DNA from: JBMNPT01 sp050943735
GTDB taxonomy: Bacteria > Bacillota > Clostridia > Oscillospirales > RGIG577
Assembly: GCA_050943735.1 (NCBI GenBank)
Contig: JBMNPT010000009.1
Span: 1-64,000, forward strand
Reading direction: 5' to 3'
DNA length: 64,000 bases
Made by a program: the position numbers and the translations under genes. Of the stretch, positions 34,103 to 43,218 are shown one piece after another. The notes beneath the pieces were generated by a model. It did no database searches, had not been told where the DNA came from, and worked only from the letters and a program-made list of their open reading frames with translations. Positions within the stretch are counted from its first letter, which is position 1, and each line of letters opens with the position of its first letter.

Positions 34103-34552
34103 ATGGACCGGACTGCGGCCATGCTCAATCAGGTCCTTGTGACCGCTTTTAATCAAATCACAAAAATCGAACACAAAGCGCTTTCTCAAGGTGTTTTTCA
34201 AGATCTAACCATCTCAGAGATCCACACCATTGAGCAGATTGGCCGGGCAGATAGCCCCACCATGAGCGACATTGCCGCCCGATTGTCTGTCACACTGGGA
34301 ACTCTTACCACTTCCGTCAATCGTTTAGTCAAAAAAGGATATGTACAGCGCATCCCTTCTCAAGTGGATCGCCGCATTACCCATCTGGCTCTCACGCCTC
34401 GGGGAAAAGAAGCCGATCAATTCCACCAGCAGTTTCATCGTGAGATGATTCAGGTAATTCTGGACCATACCACTCCTCAGGAACAGTTGGTGCTGGAAAA
34501 AGCTTTGGAACATGTCCTGCAATTTTTCAACGAGAAATACCAAATCACCTAA
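34103..34552 (+). CDS. MarR family regulator, FabT-like
   Basis: 149 residues with a winged HTH (TMSDIAARLSVTLGTLTTSVNRLVKKGYVQR, written here in parts: AARLSVTLGTL then TSVNRLVKKG). The N-terminus LNQVLVTAFNQITKIEHKAL and DLTISEIHTIEQIG closely resemble FabT, the repressor of fatty-acid synthesis in Firmicutes. ATG 34103 follows GGGGAGG; a longer in-frame start at 33944 precedes the promoter. Downstream by 21 bases is a DegV/FakB-type fatty-acid-binding protein, which supports a lipid-related role. No fab genes are in the window, so the assignment is tentative. Confidence 0.85.
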   Translation: MDRTAAMLNQVLVTAFNQITKIEHKALSQGVFQDLTISEIHTIEQIGRADSPTMSDIAARLSVTLGTLTTSVNRLVKKGYVQRIPSQVDRRITHLALTPRGKEADQFHQQFHREMIQVILDHTTPQEQLVLEKALEHVLQFFNEKYQIT

Positions 34553-34573
34553 CATCAGTCAGGAGGAGCCACT

Positions 34574-35437
34574 GTGAGCAAGATCAAACTCATCACCGAT
34601 TCCGCCTGCGACCTCTCCCGAGAGGCCGCCGCCCACTACGATATTCAGGTGCTTCCACTCACCATCTTCCACGAAGACGAACAATACCGCGACTGGTATG
34701 ATTTTACTCCCCCCGAATTTTACAAACTGCTGGACCAGTGGGAAGTTCCGCCCACCACCAGCCAGGTATCTCCTACCATGTTTCTGGAGGCCTTTTGTAA
34801 AGCCCGGGATGAGGGATATGAAGCCATCATCGCCGTCAGCCTCAACGCAGCTGCCAGCGGCACCTGTCAAAGCGCTCTCATCGCCCGCGGAATGTTCTAT
34901 GAACAAGAAGAAAACTGCCGCATCCCCATTGAGGTAATTGACAGCACCAGCTATGCTTATCTCATCGGGTTCTTTCTGGAGCAGGCTGCCCAACGTATTG
35001 AGGCCGGAGCTGCTTTTCAGGATGTGGTGGACTATCTGCGGGAACGCTACAGCCGGGTGCAGGCCTATGCCATCGTCTATACGCTGGATATGCTCAAGCG
35101 GACGGGCCGAATCAATGGCGCTACCAACTTTGTGGCCAATCTATTGGACATCAAACCGGTGCTGCTCATCGGCAACGCGGAAATCCGCCAGGTGGATAAA
35201 GTGCGTGGCCGTAAAAAGGGCGTGGCCAAGCTGGTTCAACTGGTGAAGGAAAATATGGACCCCCAGGAACAGGATCTGCTGGTGGTGTGCGGCGATATGC
35301 CCGAGGAACTGGAAGAGCTAAAAAAAGCACTGGCTCTCCACTTTCCGGAATGTCGGCTGCACTATTCCACTATGGGCAGCGTCATTGCCCTCAACGCCGG
35401 TCCTCGTCTGTTGGGAGTGGGCTTCATTCATAAATAA
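34574..35437 (+). CDS. DegV family fatty-acid-binding protein (FakB-like)
   Basis: 287 residues. The DegV fold is shown by KLITDSACDLS at the N-terminus, the TTSQVSP loop (61-67), AVSLNAAASGTCQSA with the ligand-binding Ser, and the final helix-rich HYSTMGSVIALNAGPRLLGVGF. DegV/FakB proteins present fatty acids to the FakA kinase. Start is GTG 34574 with AGGAGG 7 bases upstream. In operon with the FabT-like MarR protein. FakA is not in the window. Confidence 0.92.
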   Translation: MSKIKLITDSACDLSREAAAHYDIQVLPLTIFHEDEQYRDWYDFTPPEFYKLLDQWEVPPTTSQVSPTMFLEAFCKARDEGYEAIIAVSLNAAASGTCQSALIARGMFYEQEENCRIPIEVIDSTSYAYLIGFFLEQAAQRIEAGAAFQDVVDYLRERYSRVQAYAIVYTLDMLKRTGRINGATNFVANLLDIKPVLLIGNAEIRQVDKVRGRKKGVAKLVQLVKENMDPQEQDLLVVCGDMPEELEELKKALALHFPECRLHYSTMGSVIALNAGPRLLGVGFIHK

Positions 35438-35489
35438 AAGCATCACCGACGCGAAAACGCCGGAATGCAACCTCGAATATTCCACACAA

Positions 35490-35528
35490 GATAGCGGTAC
35501 AGTGTTTGCTGTACCGCCATCTTTTTTT
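35490..35528 (+). terminator. Terminator of the MarR-DegV operon
   Basis: Bases 35490-35502 pair with 35509-35521 (one mismatch), followed by seven T. Confidence 0.88.
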
Positions 35529-35945
35529 CAGGCCGTTTTCTTCCAGAGCGCGCCCTCCCTTTTTGTCCACCTGCTGCCTGTGTAGAGTGCGCCAGCCTCC
35601 CATTCCATACCATACCATAGCAAAGGGAATTTTTATGCAAACCCCGGAGAAAAAGCCACAGGTGACTTGTAGGATGAGAAAGATTATGATACATTTTATA
35701 TAGGTATATTTTCCTGTCACCACAGGTAAAATGTGCGATTTGTGATCAAAAAGGGGGCAAAAAAGATGCTTGGATGCAACATTCTTTTTCAGGCCAATCC
35801 ACTGTGTACTTTTGCATGCTTCCACCAGTTTTTTCAGCACGGTAACAGGTGCTACCATTCACAGCATTTCTGTGGACGGGATGCGCCTTTTTGTTTTCGG
35901 CAAGACCACAACGGAAAACCATTCAACAAAGGGGGAATATAACGT
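35529..35945. other. 417-base intergenic region, content unexplained
   Basis: No recognised RNA or protein gene. It holds a 22-codon ORF (35635-35703, MQTPEKKPQV...) with an AAAGGG site 7 bases upstream, a GGTGAC/GTCACC pair (35661-35666 and 35716-35721), and a small CACAG/CTGTG hairpin near 35857. It must contain the promoter of the large SLH protein, but no clear -35/-10 pair stands out. Confidence 0.3.
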
Positions 35946-38900
35946 ATGAAAAACCGGCTTTTATCCATCCTGCTGTGCCTCTGCATGGCCTTTACGCTGC
36001 TGCCGGCGCAGTCGGTACTGGCACTGGACCATCAACACGACGGCATCAGCTTTACCACCGAGTGGAGCTCCTCACCTCCCGCTTCCATTGCGACGAGCCA
36101 AAACATCTTTCTGAGCCGGAATGTCGCGCTCTCGCGTACCCTGACCATCTCCGGCCAGGATACGGTGGTCAACCTGTGTCTGAACAATTATTCTATGTCC
36201 ATCCCCTCGTCGTACCGCTTCATCGTGGAAAGCGGCGCCACGCTGAACATTTATAACTGCGGGCAAAGTGAAAGCATTTATGGAAGGTACCCCATTACCG
36301 TCCGCGGCACTGTGAACCTCTACAGCGGTACGGTAACTGGCACCTATGAACATGGAGATGCCATCCTCGTGGAAGAGGGCGGCGTGCTCAACATTCATGA
36401 CGGCAAAGTGGAAAACACTGCTTCTGCGGCAGGCTCTGGAGCCACAATCCAGTGTACCGGAGGCACTGTAAATATCTCCGGCGGTACTGTGGACGGCAAC
36501 CTAAACCGTGCCCTGGTGCTGGAGGATAACGCCGTCGCCAACATCACCGGCGGCACAGTCACCAGTTCCGCTTCCACCCCCAGCGTCCCCACCATTTTCC
36601 ATACAGGCGGCACCCTGACCATCAGCCGCCCCTCAACAACGGTTTCCCACACAGGAGCTGGCTATGCTCTGTATATGCGGGAAGGGAACTCAACCCCCTC
36701 CGATCCCGTCACCACCCATATCACCGGCGGCAGCATCACAGCCTCCCAGCAGGAGGCCATTCGCCTGGCCTCCAACGACACTGACGCTCCCAACGCTCTC
36801 TTTCTCTCCGGAACCCCCATCATTCATGGCGGCTCCACCACAGCTATATCCATTGCGAGCAGCGACGAAGGTATCATCTGGCCCAAGTTGTATGCCACTG
36901 CGGCGGAAGACAGCGGCTCTGAGGCCTATAGCGGCGGCACACTGAATGTGTCGGTGGGCATGAAGAACGATTCCATGAGCGGCCAAACGGTCATCACCAA
37001 CTCCACGAATGAGTCTAGGTTCAAACTTACGCCAGAAAGTTACGGCTATTTCCTGACCCCCAGTGGAAACAATCTGGTGCTCCATCTGCACAAATGGAGC
37101 GCCGACCGGAAAGCGGACGAGACCTACCACTGGTTCGAATGTGAGACGCCGGGCTGTCCCGTCGGCCAAAAGGACAAAAATAAGCACTTCACCGCGCCGG
37201 ACGACAGCAACTGCACCACCCCCATTCTCTGCCTCACCTGCGGCTATGTGCTGACTCCCGGGGAAAGCTCCCACGATCTCTCCTATACCGCAGAGGACAA
37301 TGTCATCACCGAAACCTGTCAGAAAGACGGCTGTGCCCATACCGGTACCGCCACCCTGAAGGCCCCCGACTCCCCCGCCTATGACGGCACAACGGAATGG
37401 GAAGCCACCGTTTCCTATTCCGGCTGGACCAGCGGCGAGCTTGCCATCCGCTATACCGACGGAAACGGCGACCCGGTCACCGATCTCAAAAACGTGGGGA
37501 CCTACACCGCCAGCATCACCGCCGGGGGCAAGACGGCCCAGGTAACCTACACCGTGGACAAGGGGACTGGGTCTGCGCCTGAGGTCCAGGGCGTTGATAC
37601 CACCTACATTGATACAGAGGACGGCAAAATCACAGGGGTGGACGACACCATGGAGTACCGCAAAGACGGCGACACTTCTTTTACCCCTGTGACAGGCACC
37701 GAGATCACCGGTCTTCCGGCAGGCAAATATTTCGTGCGATACAAGGAAACGGAAAACTGGAACCCCTCTGCAGAGGCGACCGTGACCATCTCCCAGGGCG
37801 GCAAGCGGCCCGCCGCCATCACCCTCACCGCAGCGCTGGACAGAGAGTACAACGGCCTTGCGGCATCGGTGGAAAATGGTTTCACCTATGACGGAGACGC
37901 CGCACCTGTCATTCAATGGTACTCGGACAACGGCGGAACCAGGGGCGATGAAATTCAGGCCCCCTCCGACGCGGGTACCTACTGGCTAGTAATTACGGCA
38001 GCGGAAACCGACGTCTGGCAGGCGGCCAGCTTGGAAAAACAGTTCACCATCGCTCCCAAAACAGTGGAGATTCTCTGGGCGGAGGACGACTTCACCTACA
38101 ACGGCAGCGATCAAATCGCGTCCATTACCGCTTCCTACCAGAACGTTTTGGGCGAAACCGTACCTCTCACCGTCACCGTAGCGGGCGGTGTGTTCCAGGA
38201 CTACCGGGAGGGCGGCTATACCGCGGAAGCGGCCTTTGTGAGCGGGGAAACCAATTACCAGCTGCCCGCTGACAGCACCAAAACCTACCACATGAAAAAG
38301 GCAGACCTGCATGTGACCTTCCCCACAGCCACCCCCCTTCGCTATGGGCAGCCTCTTTCCGAGTCCCAGCTGGAGGGCGGTTCCGGCGACGGCACCTTTG
38401 CCTGGGCCGACGGAACCATCATTCCCACGGTGGTCAACAGCGGGTACGAAGTGATCTTTACCCCCACCAATCCCAATTACAACACCCAATGCCAGACCAT
38501 CCCGGTTACAGTGAGCAAGGCGACCCCCTCGTACACCGAGCCCACAGCCACCCCCCTTCGCTATGGGCAGCCTCTTTCCGAGTCCCAGCTGGAGGGCGGC
38601 TCCGGCGACGGCACCTTCGCCTGGGCCGATGGGGCCACCATTCCCACAGTGGATAACCTCTATGGATATGCAGTGCATTTTACCCCCACAGATTCGGAAA
38701 ATTATCACTTCGTTACATTTTTGGTACCCGTTACTGTCACCCCCGCAGTTCCCGACTATACCATACCGGAGGTGACCGCCACCTATGGGCAGACGCTGGC
38801 AGAGCTTGCTCTCCCCCAAGGCTGGACCTGGGATGACCCCTCACAAAGCGTAGGCACTCCGGGAACCAACTCCTTTTCCGCCACCTTCATCCCGGAAGAC

Positions 38901-40616
38901 ACAGTGAATTATCTGACGGTGCAAAGAATGATTCCAGTGGAAGTGCAAAAGACTTATGTCTCAATAATGCTATCTGAGGAATCCTTGTCCGGTGAGGGCG
39001 CAAATCATCAGGCTTCATTTACCATCCAGATATCCCAGGTGTCAGGTGAGACACCCACCGGCACTGTAACAGTCACCTTTGATGAGCGTACACCTGAGAC
39101 TTTGCCGCTCACAGACGGCTGGACCCGCTATTCCGTGGAGAATGTACCGGCTGGTGATCATACCCTCACAATAGCGTACAACGGAGATTCCAATTATTTG
39201 TCCTCTTTCATGGCTCGCCCCTTGAATGTGCCCAAAGATCCCCAGAGGGAATTGCAGGTTACAGCCCCGGCCACCGAAATGACATTCGGTGATGAGCCCT
39301 TCCAGCTGACCGTCACCGGCGGCAGCGGCACCGGCGCAATCACCTATGACATCGACGGCGAGAGCCTTGTCTATGATGAGGGCACCGGCAAATTCACCAT
39401 TGTGCGCGCCGGAACCAGCACCATCACCGTAACCAAAGAGGCGGATAACAACTACCATGAAACCAGCGCCCAGATATCCATCACAGTGGCGCCGGTAGCG
39501 CCCACCCTGACCACTCCTCCCACCGTGAGCCGGGTGCGGAAAGGCAATCTGCTTTCCACCGCTGGTTTCACCGGCGGCGTGGTCACCGGACTGGATGGCA
39601 CAACGGCACTGGAGGGCACCTGGACGTGGAAAAATGACCGCGCCATGACCGAAACAGGCACCTTTGAGGAAACAGCCATCTTCACCCCCACCAACACCGG
39701 TTATACCCCTGTGGAAGTGCAGCTGGAGGTAGAGGTGTATCGTCCCTCCTCCGGCAGCGGCGGTGGCAGCGGCAACCCCTCCTATGCTGTCACCATCCCC
39801 ACTCCGGAACATGGCAAAATCACCAGCAGTCCCGTCAATGCGGCCAGCGGCACCACCGTCACCCTGACGGTGACCCCCGACGAGGGCTACACGCTGGATT
39901 CCCTGACCGTTACAGACAGCAGCGGCAAAAAGATTGAGGTGAGCAGCATTGGCGGCGGCCAGTACACCTTCACCATGCCTGCTGCTCTGGTAAAAATCCA
40001 GACGGAATTTGTGCAGAGCGCACCCTCCTGGGAAAACTGCGAGGGCGGTAAGGGCTGTCCGCTGACCGGCTACACAGACCTGAATACAGCGGCCTGGTAC
40101 CATGACGGTATCCACTACTGTCTGGAAAAAGGCCTGATGGCGGGCACCGAAGAGGACCGTTTCTCTCCGGATGGCACACTGACCAGAGCCCAGATGGTAG
40201 CCGTACTGTGGCGGCTGGAAAATAAGCCGGTGGTCAACTACGCCATGAATTTTGAGGATGTGCCCCAAGGCCAGTGGTACAGCGAAGCGGTTCGCTGGGC
40301 CGCCAGTGAGAAGATTGTGGAAGGCTATGACGATACCTTCTTTGGCACCAACGACGCCGTCACCAGAGAACAGCTCGCGGCCATTCTGTACCGGTACGCA
40401 CAGTATAAGGGGTACGATGTATCCCTGGAAGAGGGCGCTGCCATCCTCTCTTTCACCGATTCCGACCAGATCAGCTCCTGGGCCTATGAAGCCATGCAGT
40501 GGGCCTGCGGCAGCAAGCTGATCAGCGGCAACGGCGATGGAACTGTGAATCCTACCAGCGATACCAGACGCTGTGAGTTTGCCACACTGATGATGCGTTT
40601 CGTGGAGAACCGCTGA
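35946..40616 (+). CDS. Large modular SLH-anchored surface protein
   Basis: 1,556 residues. Signal peptide ~1-26 (MKNRLLSILLCLCMAF ... QSVLA). Residues ~40-380 are Gly/Thr-rich with repeated GGTVNISGGTV-type strands, like a right-handed beta helix. From ~440 to ~1270 come Ig-like or YDG/MBG-type modules, including a 73-residue module present twice (starts ~793 and ~866). Residues ~1280-1355 form a single InlB-type B repeat (PEHGKITSSPVNAASGTTV ... LTVTPDEGYTLDSL). After a Cys-containing linker, three SLH modules (~1372-1556) anchor it to the wall. ATG 35946 follows AAAGGGGG. Likely an adhesin or surface structural protein; ligand unknown. Confidence 0.88.
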   Translation: MKNRLLSILLCLCMAFTLLPAQSVLALDHQHDGISFTTEWSSSPPASIATSQNIFLSRNVALSRTLTISGQDTVVNLCLNNYSMSIPSSYRFIVESGATLNIYNCGQSESIYGRYPITVRGTVNLYSGTVTGTYEHGDAILVEEGGVLNIHDGKVENTASAAGSGATIQCTGGTVNISGGTVDGNLNRALVLEDNAVANITGGTVTSSASTPSVPTIFHTGGTLTISRPSTTVSHTGAGYALYMREGNSTPSDPVTTHITGGSITASQQEAIRLASNDTDAPNALFLSGTPIIHGGSTTAISIASSDEGIIWPKLYATAAEDSGSEAYSGGTLNVSVGMKNDSMSGQTVITNSTNESRFKLTPESYGYFLTPSGNNLVLHLHKWSADRKADETYHWFECETPGCPVGQKDKNKHFTAPDDSNCTTPILCLTCGYVLTPGESSHDLSYTAEDNVITETCQKDGCAHTGTATLKAPDSPAYDGTTEWEATVSYSGWTSGELAIRYTDGNGDPVTDLKNVGTYTASITAGGKTAQVTYTVDKGTGSAPEVQGVDTTYIDTEDGKITGVDDTMEYRKDGDTSFTPVTGTEITGLPAGKYFVRYKETENWNPSAEATVTISQGGKRPAAITLTAALDREYNGLAASVENGFTYDGDAAPVIQWYSDNGGTRGDEIQAPSDAGTYWLVITAAETDVWQAASLEKQFTIAPKTVEILWAEDDFTYNGSDQIASITASYQNVLGETVPLTVTVAGGVFQDYREGGYTAEAAFVSGETNYQLPADSTKTYHMKKADLHVTFPTATPLRYGQPLSESQLEGGSGDGTFAWADGTIIPTVVNSGYEVIFTPTNPNYNTQCQTIPVTVSKATPSYTEPTATPLRYGQPLSESQLEGGSGDGTFAWADGATIPTVDNLYGYAVHFTPTDSENYHFVTFLVPVTVTPAVPDYTIPEVTATYGQTLAELALPQGWTWDDPSQSVGTPGTNSFSATFIPEDTVNYLTVQRMIPVEVQKTYVSIMLSEESLSGEGANHQASFTIQISQVSGETPTGTVTVTFDERTPETLPLTDGWTRYSVENVPAGDHTLTIAYNGDSNYLSSFMARPLNVPKDPQRELQVTAPATEMTFGDEPFQLTVTGGSGTGAITYDIDGESLVYDEGTGKFTIVRAGTSTITVTKEADNNYHETSAQISITVAPVAPTLTTPPTVSRVRKGNLLSTAGFTGGVVTGLDGTTALEGTWTWKNDRAMTETGTFEETAIFTPTNTGYTPVEVQLEVEVYRPSSGSGGGSGNPSYAVTIPTPEHGKITSSPVNAASGTTVTLTVTPDEGYTLDSLTVTDSSGKKIEVSSIGGGQYTFTMPAALVKIQTEFVQSAPSWENCEGGKGCPLTGYTDLNTAAWYHDGIHYCLEKGLMAGTEEDRFSPDGTLTRAQMVAVLWRLENKPVVNYAMNFEDVPQGQWYSEAVRWAASEKIVEGYDDTFFGTNDAVTREQLAAILYRYAQYKGYDVSLEEGAAILSFTDSDQISSWAYEAMQWACGSKLISGNGDGTVNPTSDTRRCEFATLMMRFVENR
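38322..38632 (+). repeat. 219-bp-period internal duplication in the large SLH gene
   Basis: The ~92 bases at 38322-38413 recur at 38541-38632 with only a few third-position differences. The module encodes TATPLRYGQPLSESQLEGG and the residues after it. The intervening sequences have diverged more. Confidence 0.85.
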
Positions 40617-40628
40617 TATTCACAACCA

Positions 40629-40668
40629 AAAACAGAGGGAGATGCATATGCATCTCCCTCTGTTTTTT
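40629..40668. terminator. Bidirectional terminator after the large SLH gene
   Basis: An 18-bp stem (40629-40646 with 40649-40666) whose palindromic centre contains GATGCATATGCATC, flanked by A- and T-runs. It also ends the convergent dGTPase operon. Confidence 0.93.
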
Positions 40669-40680
40669 ATGCTTTTCTAC

Positions 40681-41694
40681 TCAAAACAAAATGCTGGACC
40701 GGGGCACACACAGATCGGTGAAGGCCTTGATGGCATACCGGTCGGTCATGCCCGCTATATAGTCGGTCACCGCCCGTTGAGCGCCCTCCCGATAGGCTGT
40801 TTCAATGCACTCATTGGACATCTCGGTGACATGCTGCAAATAGTAGCCAAACAGCGTGGTAATCACCCGTTCCGCCTTTTCCTCCTCCTTGAGCTTGACC
40901 TCCTCATGGGTGTAGACACTGCGGAACAAAAAGCTGCGCAGTTCCATCATGGCCTGCTCAATTTCCGGTTCCATACAGATGACCGGCTGGCCCTGGCTGG
41001 CCCGGATGACGCTGGAAATCAGAGTGTTGATACGCTCCTTGTGGGTGGCACCCAGAATTCGCAGCAAATCCCGGGGCAGATACTCCACCTGCAGCACACC
41101 ACCCCGCACCGCATCGTCGATGTCATGGTTGATGTAGGCGATCCGGTCGGCGTATTTGAGAATGCGTCCCTCCAGTGTAGAAGCCTCATGGCTGCCGCTG
41201 TGGTGGAGAATGCCATCCCGCACCTCCCAGGTGAGGTTGAGCCCCTGTCCATCCTTGGCCAGCAAATCAACCACCCGCAGACTCTGCTCATAATGGCGGA
41301 AACCTCCATAGTCGGCGTTGAGCTTGTGGAGCGTGCGTTCTCCCGCATGACCAAAGGGAGTGTGCCCCAGATCATGCCCCAGCGCCATGGCTTCCACCAG
41401 ATCCTCATTGAGCCGCAGGGAACGGGCAATGGTTCTGGCAATCTGGCTTACCTCCAGCGTATGGGTGAGCCGGGTGCGGTAGTGATCCCCTTCCGGAGAG
41501 ATGAACACCTGGGTTTTGTGCATCAGCCGGCGAAATTCTTTGGAGTGGATGATCCGGTCCCGGTCCCGCTGAAACACCGTCCGCATCTCGCAGGCAGGTT
41601 CCTCCCTTTGCCGGCCCCGGCTATCCGCGCTGCACACCGCCCATGGCTGTAAATTTTCCCGTTCCAGCCGCTCATACTGCTGTCGAATGTTCAT
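40681..41694 (-). CDS. dgt: Deoxyguanosinetriphosphate triphosphohydrolase-like protein
   Basis: 337 residues, an HD-domain phosphohydrolase. Metal-binding motif RLTHTLEVSQIART, then GHDLGHTPFGHAGE with the HD pair, and an Asp in KYADRIAYINHDIDD. The N-terminal RTVFQRDRDRIIHSKEFRRL is typical of bacterial dGTPase-like proteins that trim dNTP pools. GGAGGGG precedes ATG 41694. Last gene of a seven-gene minus-strand run, 22 bases after cysK. Confidence 0.93.
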   Translation of the reverse strand: MNIRQQYERLERENLQPWAVCSADSRGRQREEPACEMRTVFQRDRDRIIHSKEFRRLMHKTQVFISPEGDHYRTRLTHTLEVSQIARTIARSLRLNEDLVEAMALGHDLGHTPFGHAGERTLHKLNADYGGFRHYEQSLRVVDLLAKDGQGLNLTWEVRDGILHHSGSHEASTLEGRILKYADRIAYINHDIDDAVRGGVLQVEYLPRDLLRILGATHKERINTLISSVIRASQGQPVICMEPEIEQAMMELRSFLFRSVYTHEEVKLKEEEKAERVITTLFGYYLQHVTEMSNECIETAYREGAQRAVTDYIAGMTDRYAIKAFTDLCVPRSSILF

Positions 41695-41716
41695 GCCTTC
41701 CCCTCCTGTGGCCTGC

Positions 41717-42616
41717 TTACAGCACGCTCAAATACCGCTCTCCTGTGTCCGGCGCGATGAAGAGGACCTTTTTGCCCTCTCCCAGCTGGCGGGCGACCCG
41801 GCTGGCCGCGCACCAGGCGGCACCGGAGGAAATCCCCACCAGCAGTCCATAGCGGCGGCCCAAGGTGCGGGCTGCCTCCATGGCTTCCTCATTGCCCACG
41901 CTGACAATCTCATCAAACAGCTCCACCCGGGCGATGGAGGGAATGAAGTTGGCTCCGATGCCCTGAATGGCATGGCTGCCCGGCTTGCCTCCCGACAGCA
42001 CCGGGGAGCTCTCGGGCTGGATGGCGTAAAACCGAGTATGAGCCCCTTGGGATTTGAGATACTGGGCCACTCCGGTGAGGGTGCCGCCGGTACCCACTCC
42101 GGCCACCACCGCATCCAGCGTGTCGCCGAAATCCCGCCAGATCTCAGGGCCGGTGGTGGCCACATGGGCCGCCACATTGGCGGGATTGTTGAACTGATCG
42201 GCCAGCAGGCTGCCGGGGTTTTCCTCCACCAGCTGACGGGCCTTTTCCACCGCTCCGGCCATCCCCTGGGCGGCGGGGGTGAGGATGAGTTCCGCACCAT
42301 AAGCAGCCATCAAATCCCGGCGTTCCCGGCTCATATTGTCGGGCATCACAATGCACACCCGATATCCCCGGGCAGTGCCCAGCATGGACAGTCCGATGCC
42401 GGTGGAACCGCTGGTGGCCTCTACAATCAACCCTCCGGGCCGCAGACGTCCAGTGCGTTCCGCCTCCTCAATGATGGAAAGCGCCACCCGGTCTTTCACA
42501 CTACCGCCGGGATTTTTGCACTCCAGTTTTGCGTACAACTCCGCCATGCCCGGCTGACCAGGGAAGTGAAATACCGGAGTATTGCCAATCATCTGCTGTA
42601 AGTTTTCTGCAATCAT
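41717..42616 (-). CDS. cysK: Cysteine synthase (O-acetylserine sulfhydrylase)
   Basis: 299 residues, fold-type II PLP enzyme. The PLP lysine is Lys41 in NPGGSVKDR, the substrate loop is TSGSTG, the phosphate loop GTGGT, and SSGAAWCAA is near the C-terminus. It makes cysteine from O-acetylserine and sulfide. AAGGAGG precedes ATG 42616. 15 bases after an uncharacterised gene in the hflX run. No serine acetyltransferase gene is nearby, and no T-box or SAM leader is seen because it lies inside an operon. Confidence 0.95.
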   Translation of the reverse strand: MIAENLQQMIGNTPVFHFPGQPGMAELYAKLECKNPGGSVKDRVALSIIEEAERTGRLRPGGLIVEATSGSTGIGLSMLGTARGYRVCIVMPDNMSRERRDLMAAYGAELILTPAAQGMAGAVEKARQLVEENPGSLLADQFNNPANVAAHVATTGPEIWRDFGDTLDAVVAGVGTGGTLTGVAQYLKSQGAHTRFYAIQPESSPVLSGGKPGSHAIQGIGANFIPSIARVELFDEIVSVGNEEAMEAARTLGRRYGLLVGISSGAAWCAASRVARQLGEGKKVLFIAPDTGERYLSVL

Positions 42617-42631
42617 TCCAAAATCCTCCTT

Positions 42632-43216
42632 TTATAACCAGCGGTCTGCGGCGTTCCAAAAGGCCCGGCACAGCGCCACCATATGTTCCATATGGGTGGG
42701 ATCATAGTCCTCTTCCATCACCAATTCTCTCCCCTCGGCGGTAAAGGGTGCCCGCCGGCTCCACACCTCGATGAGACAGGAACTGGCCCCCTCTTCCACC
42801 GGCGTCAGCTGCAGAGAACAGGGTTCTCCCACCGCCAACTGCTGGCGCAGTTCCAGTTCCCCCAACAGCTGGCGGGCCATCTGGGGCTGAGGAGAGGTGA
42901 TGACATATCGGCCATCCACCTCCGGGTCGCCCACCTGAAGCGGTTTTTGCAGCAGACCCAATCCTTTGCGTAGCAGGCTGGCGGGTCTGATTTTCACGGT
43001 AATGGGGTTACGGCACTCCAGCACCGCCGCCACCCGAAAAGTGGGCCACAGTTCACTTCGCTCGTTGTGCAAAGCATCCATATGTTCACTCATGCTGATA
43101 TACAGACGGGGCTCACCCGGCAGACAGACAAACACATCCTCATTCCAGCGGGCCGGCTGGCCAATGTATTCTCCGCCCTGTTCCCGGGCAAAGCGCAACA
43201 GCGGTTCTTTCCACAT
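42632..43216 (-). CDS. Conserved-looking protein of unknown function
   Basis: 194 residues, soluble, no signal peptide or membrane segment. I do not recognise the family. It begins MWKEPLLRFAREQGGEYIGQ, contains RLYISMSEHMDALHNE and FRVAAVLECRNPITVKI, and ends in a Trp-rich helix (LCRAFWNAADRWL). ATG 43216 follows GGAGGAG, which overlaps the 3' end of the yigZ-like gene (2-base gap). Its position between yigZ and cysK within a tight operon supports it being a real gene. Confidence 0.7.
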   Translation of the reverse strand: MWKEPLLRFAREQGGEYIGQPARWNEDVFVCLPGEPRLYISMSEHMDALHNERSELWPTFRVAAVLECRNPITVKIRPASLLRKGLGLLQKPLQVGDPEVDGRYVITSPQPQMARQLLGELELRQQLAVGEPCSLQLTPVEEGASSCLIEVWSRRAPFTAEGRELVMEEDYDPTHMEHMVALCRAFWNAADRWL

Positions 43217-43218
43217 GG

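Noticed and set aside
35820..35945. Cyclic-di-GMP or other riboswitch ahead of the large SLH protein
   Set aside because: No match to known conserved riboswitch cores could be recognised by eye; only small hairpins are present.
38322..38632. CRISPR-like repeats
   Set aside because: Only two long copies, in frame within a coding gene; no short regularly spaced repeats or cas genes anywhere in the window.
42617..42640. T-box or sulfur-responsive riboswitch ahead of cysK
   Set aside because: cysK starts 15 bases after the preceding gene, leaving no room for a leader.
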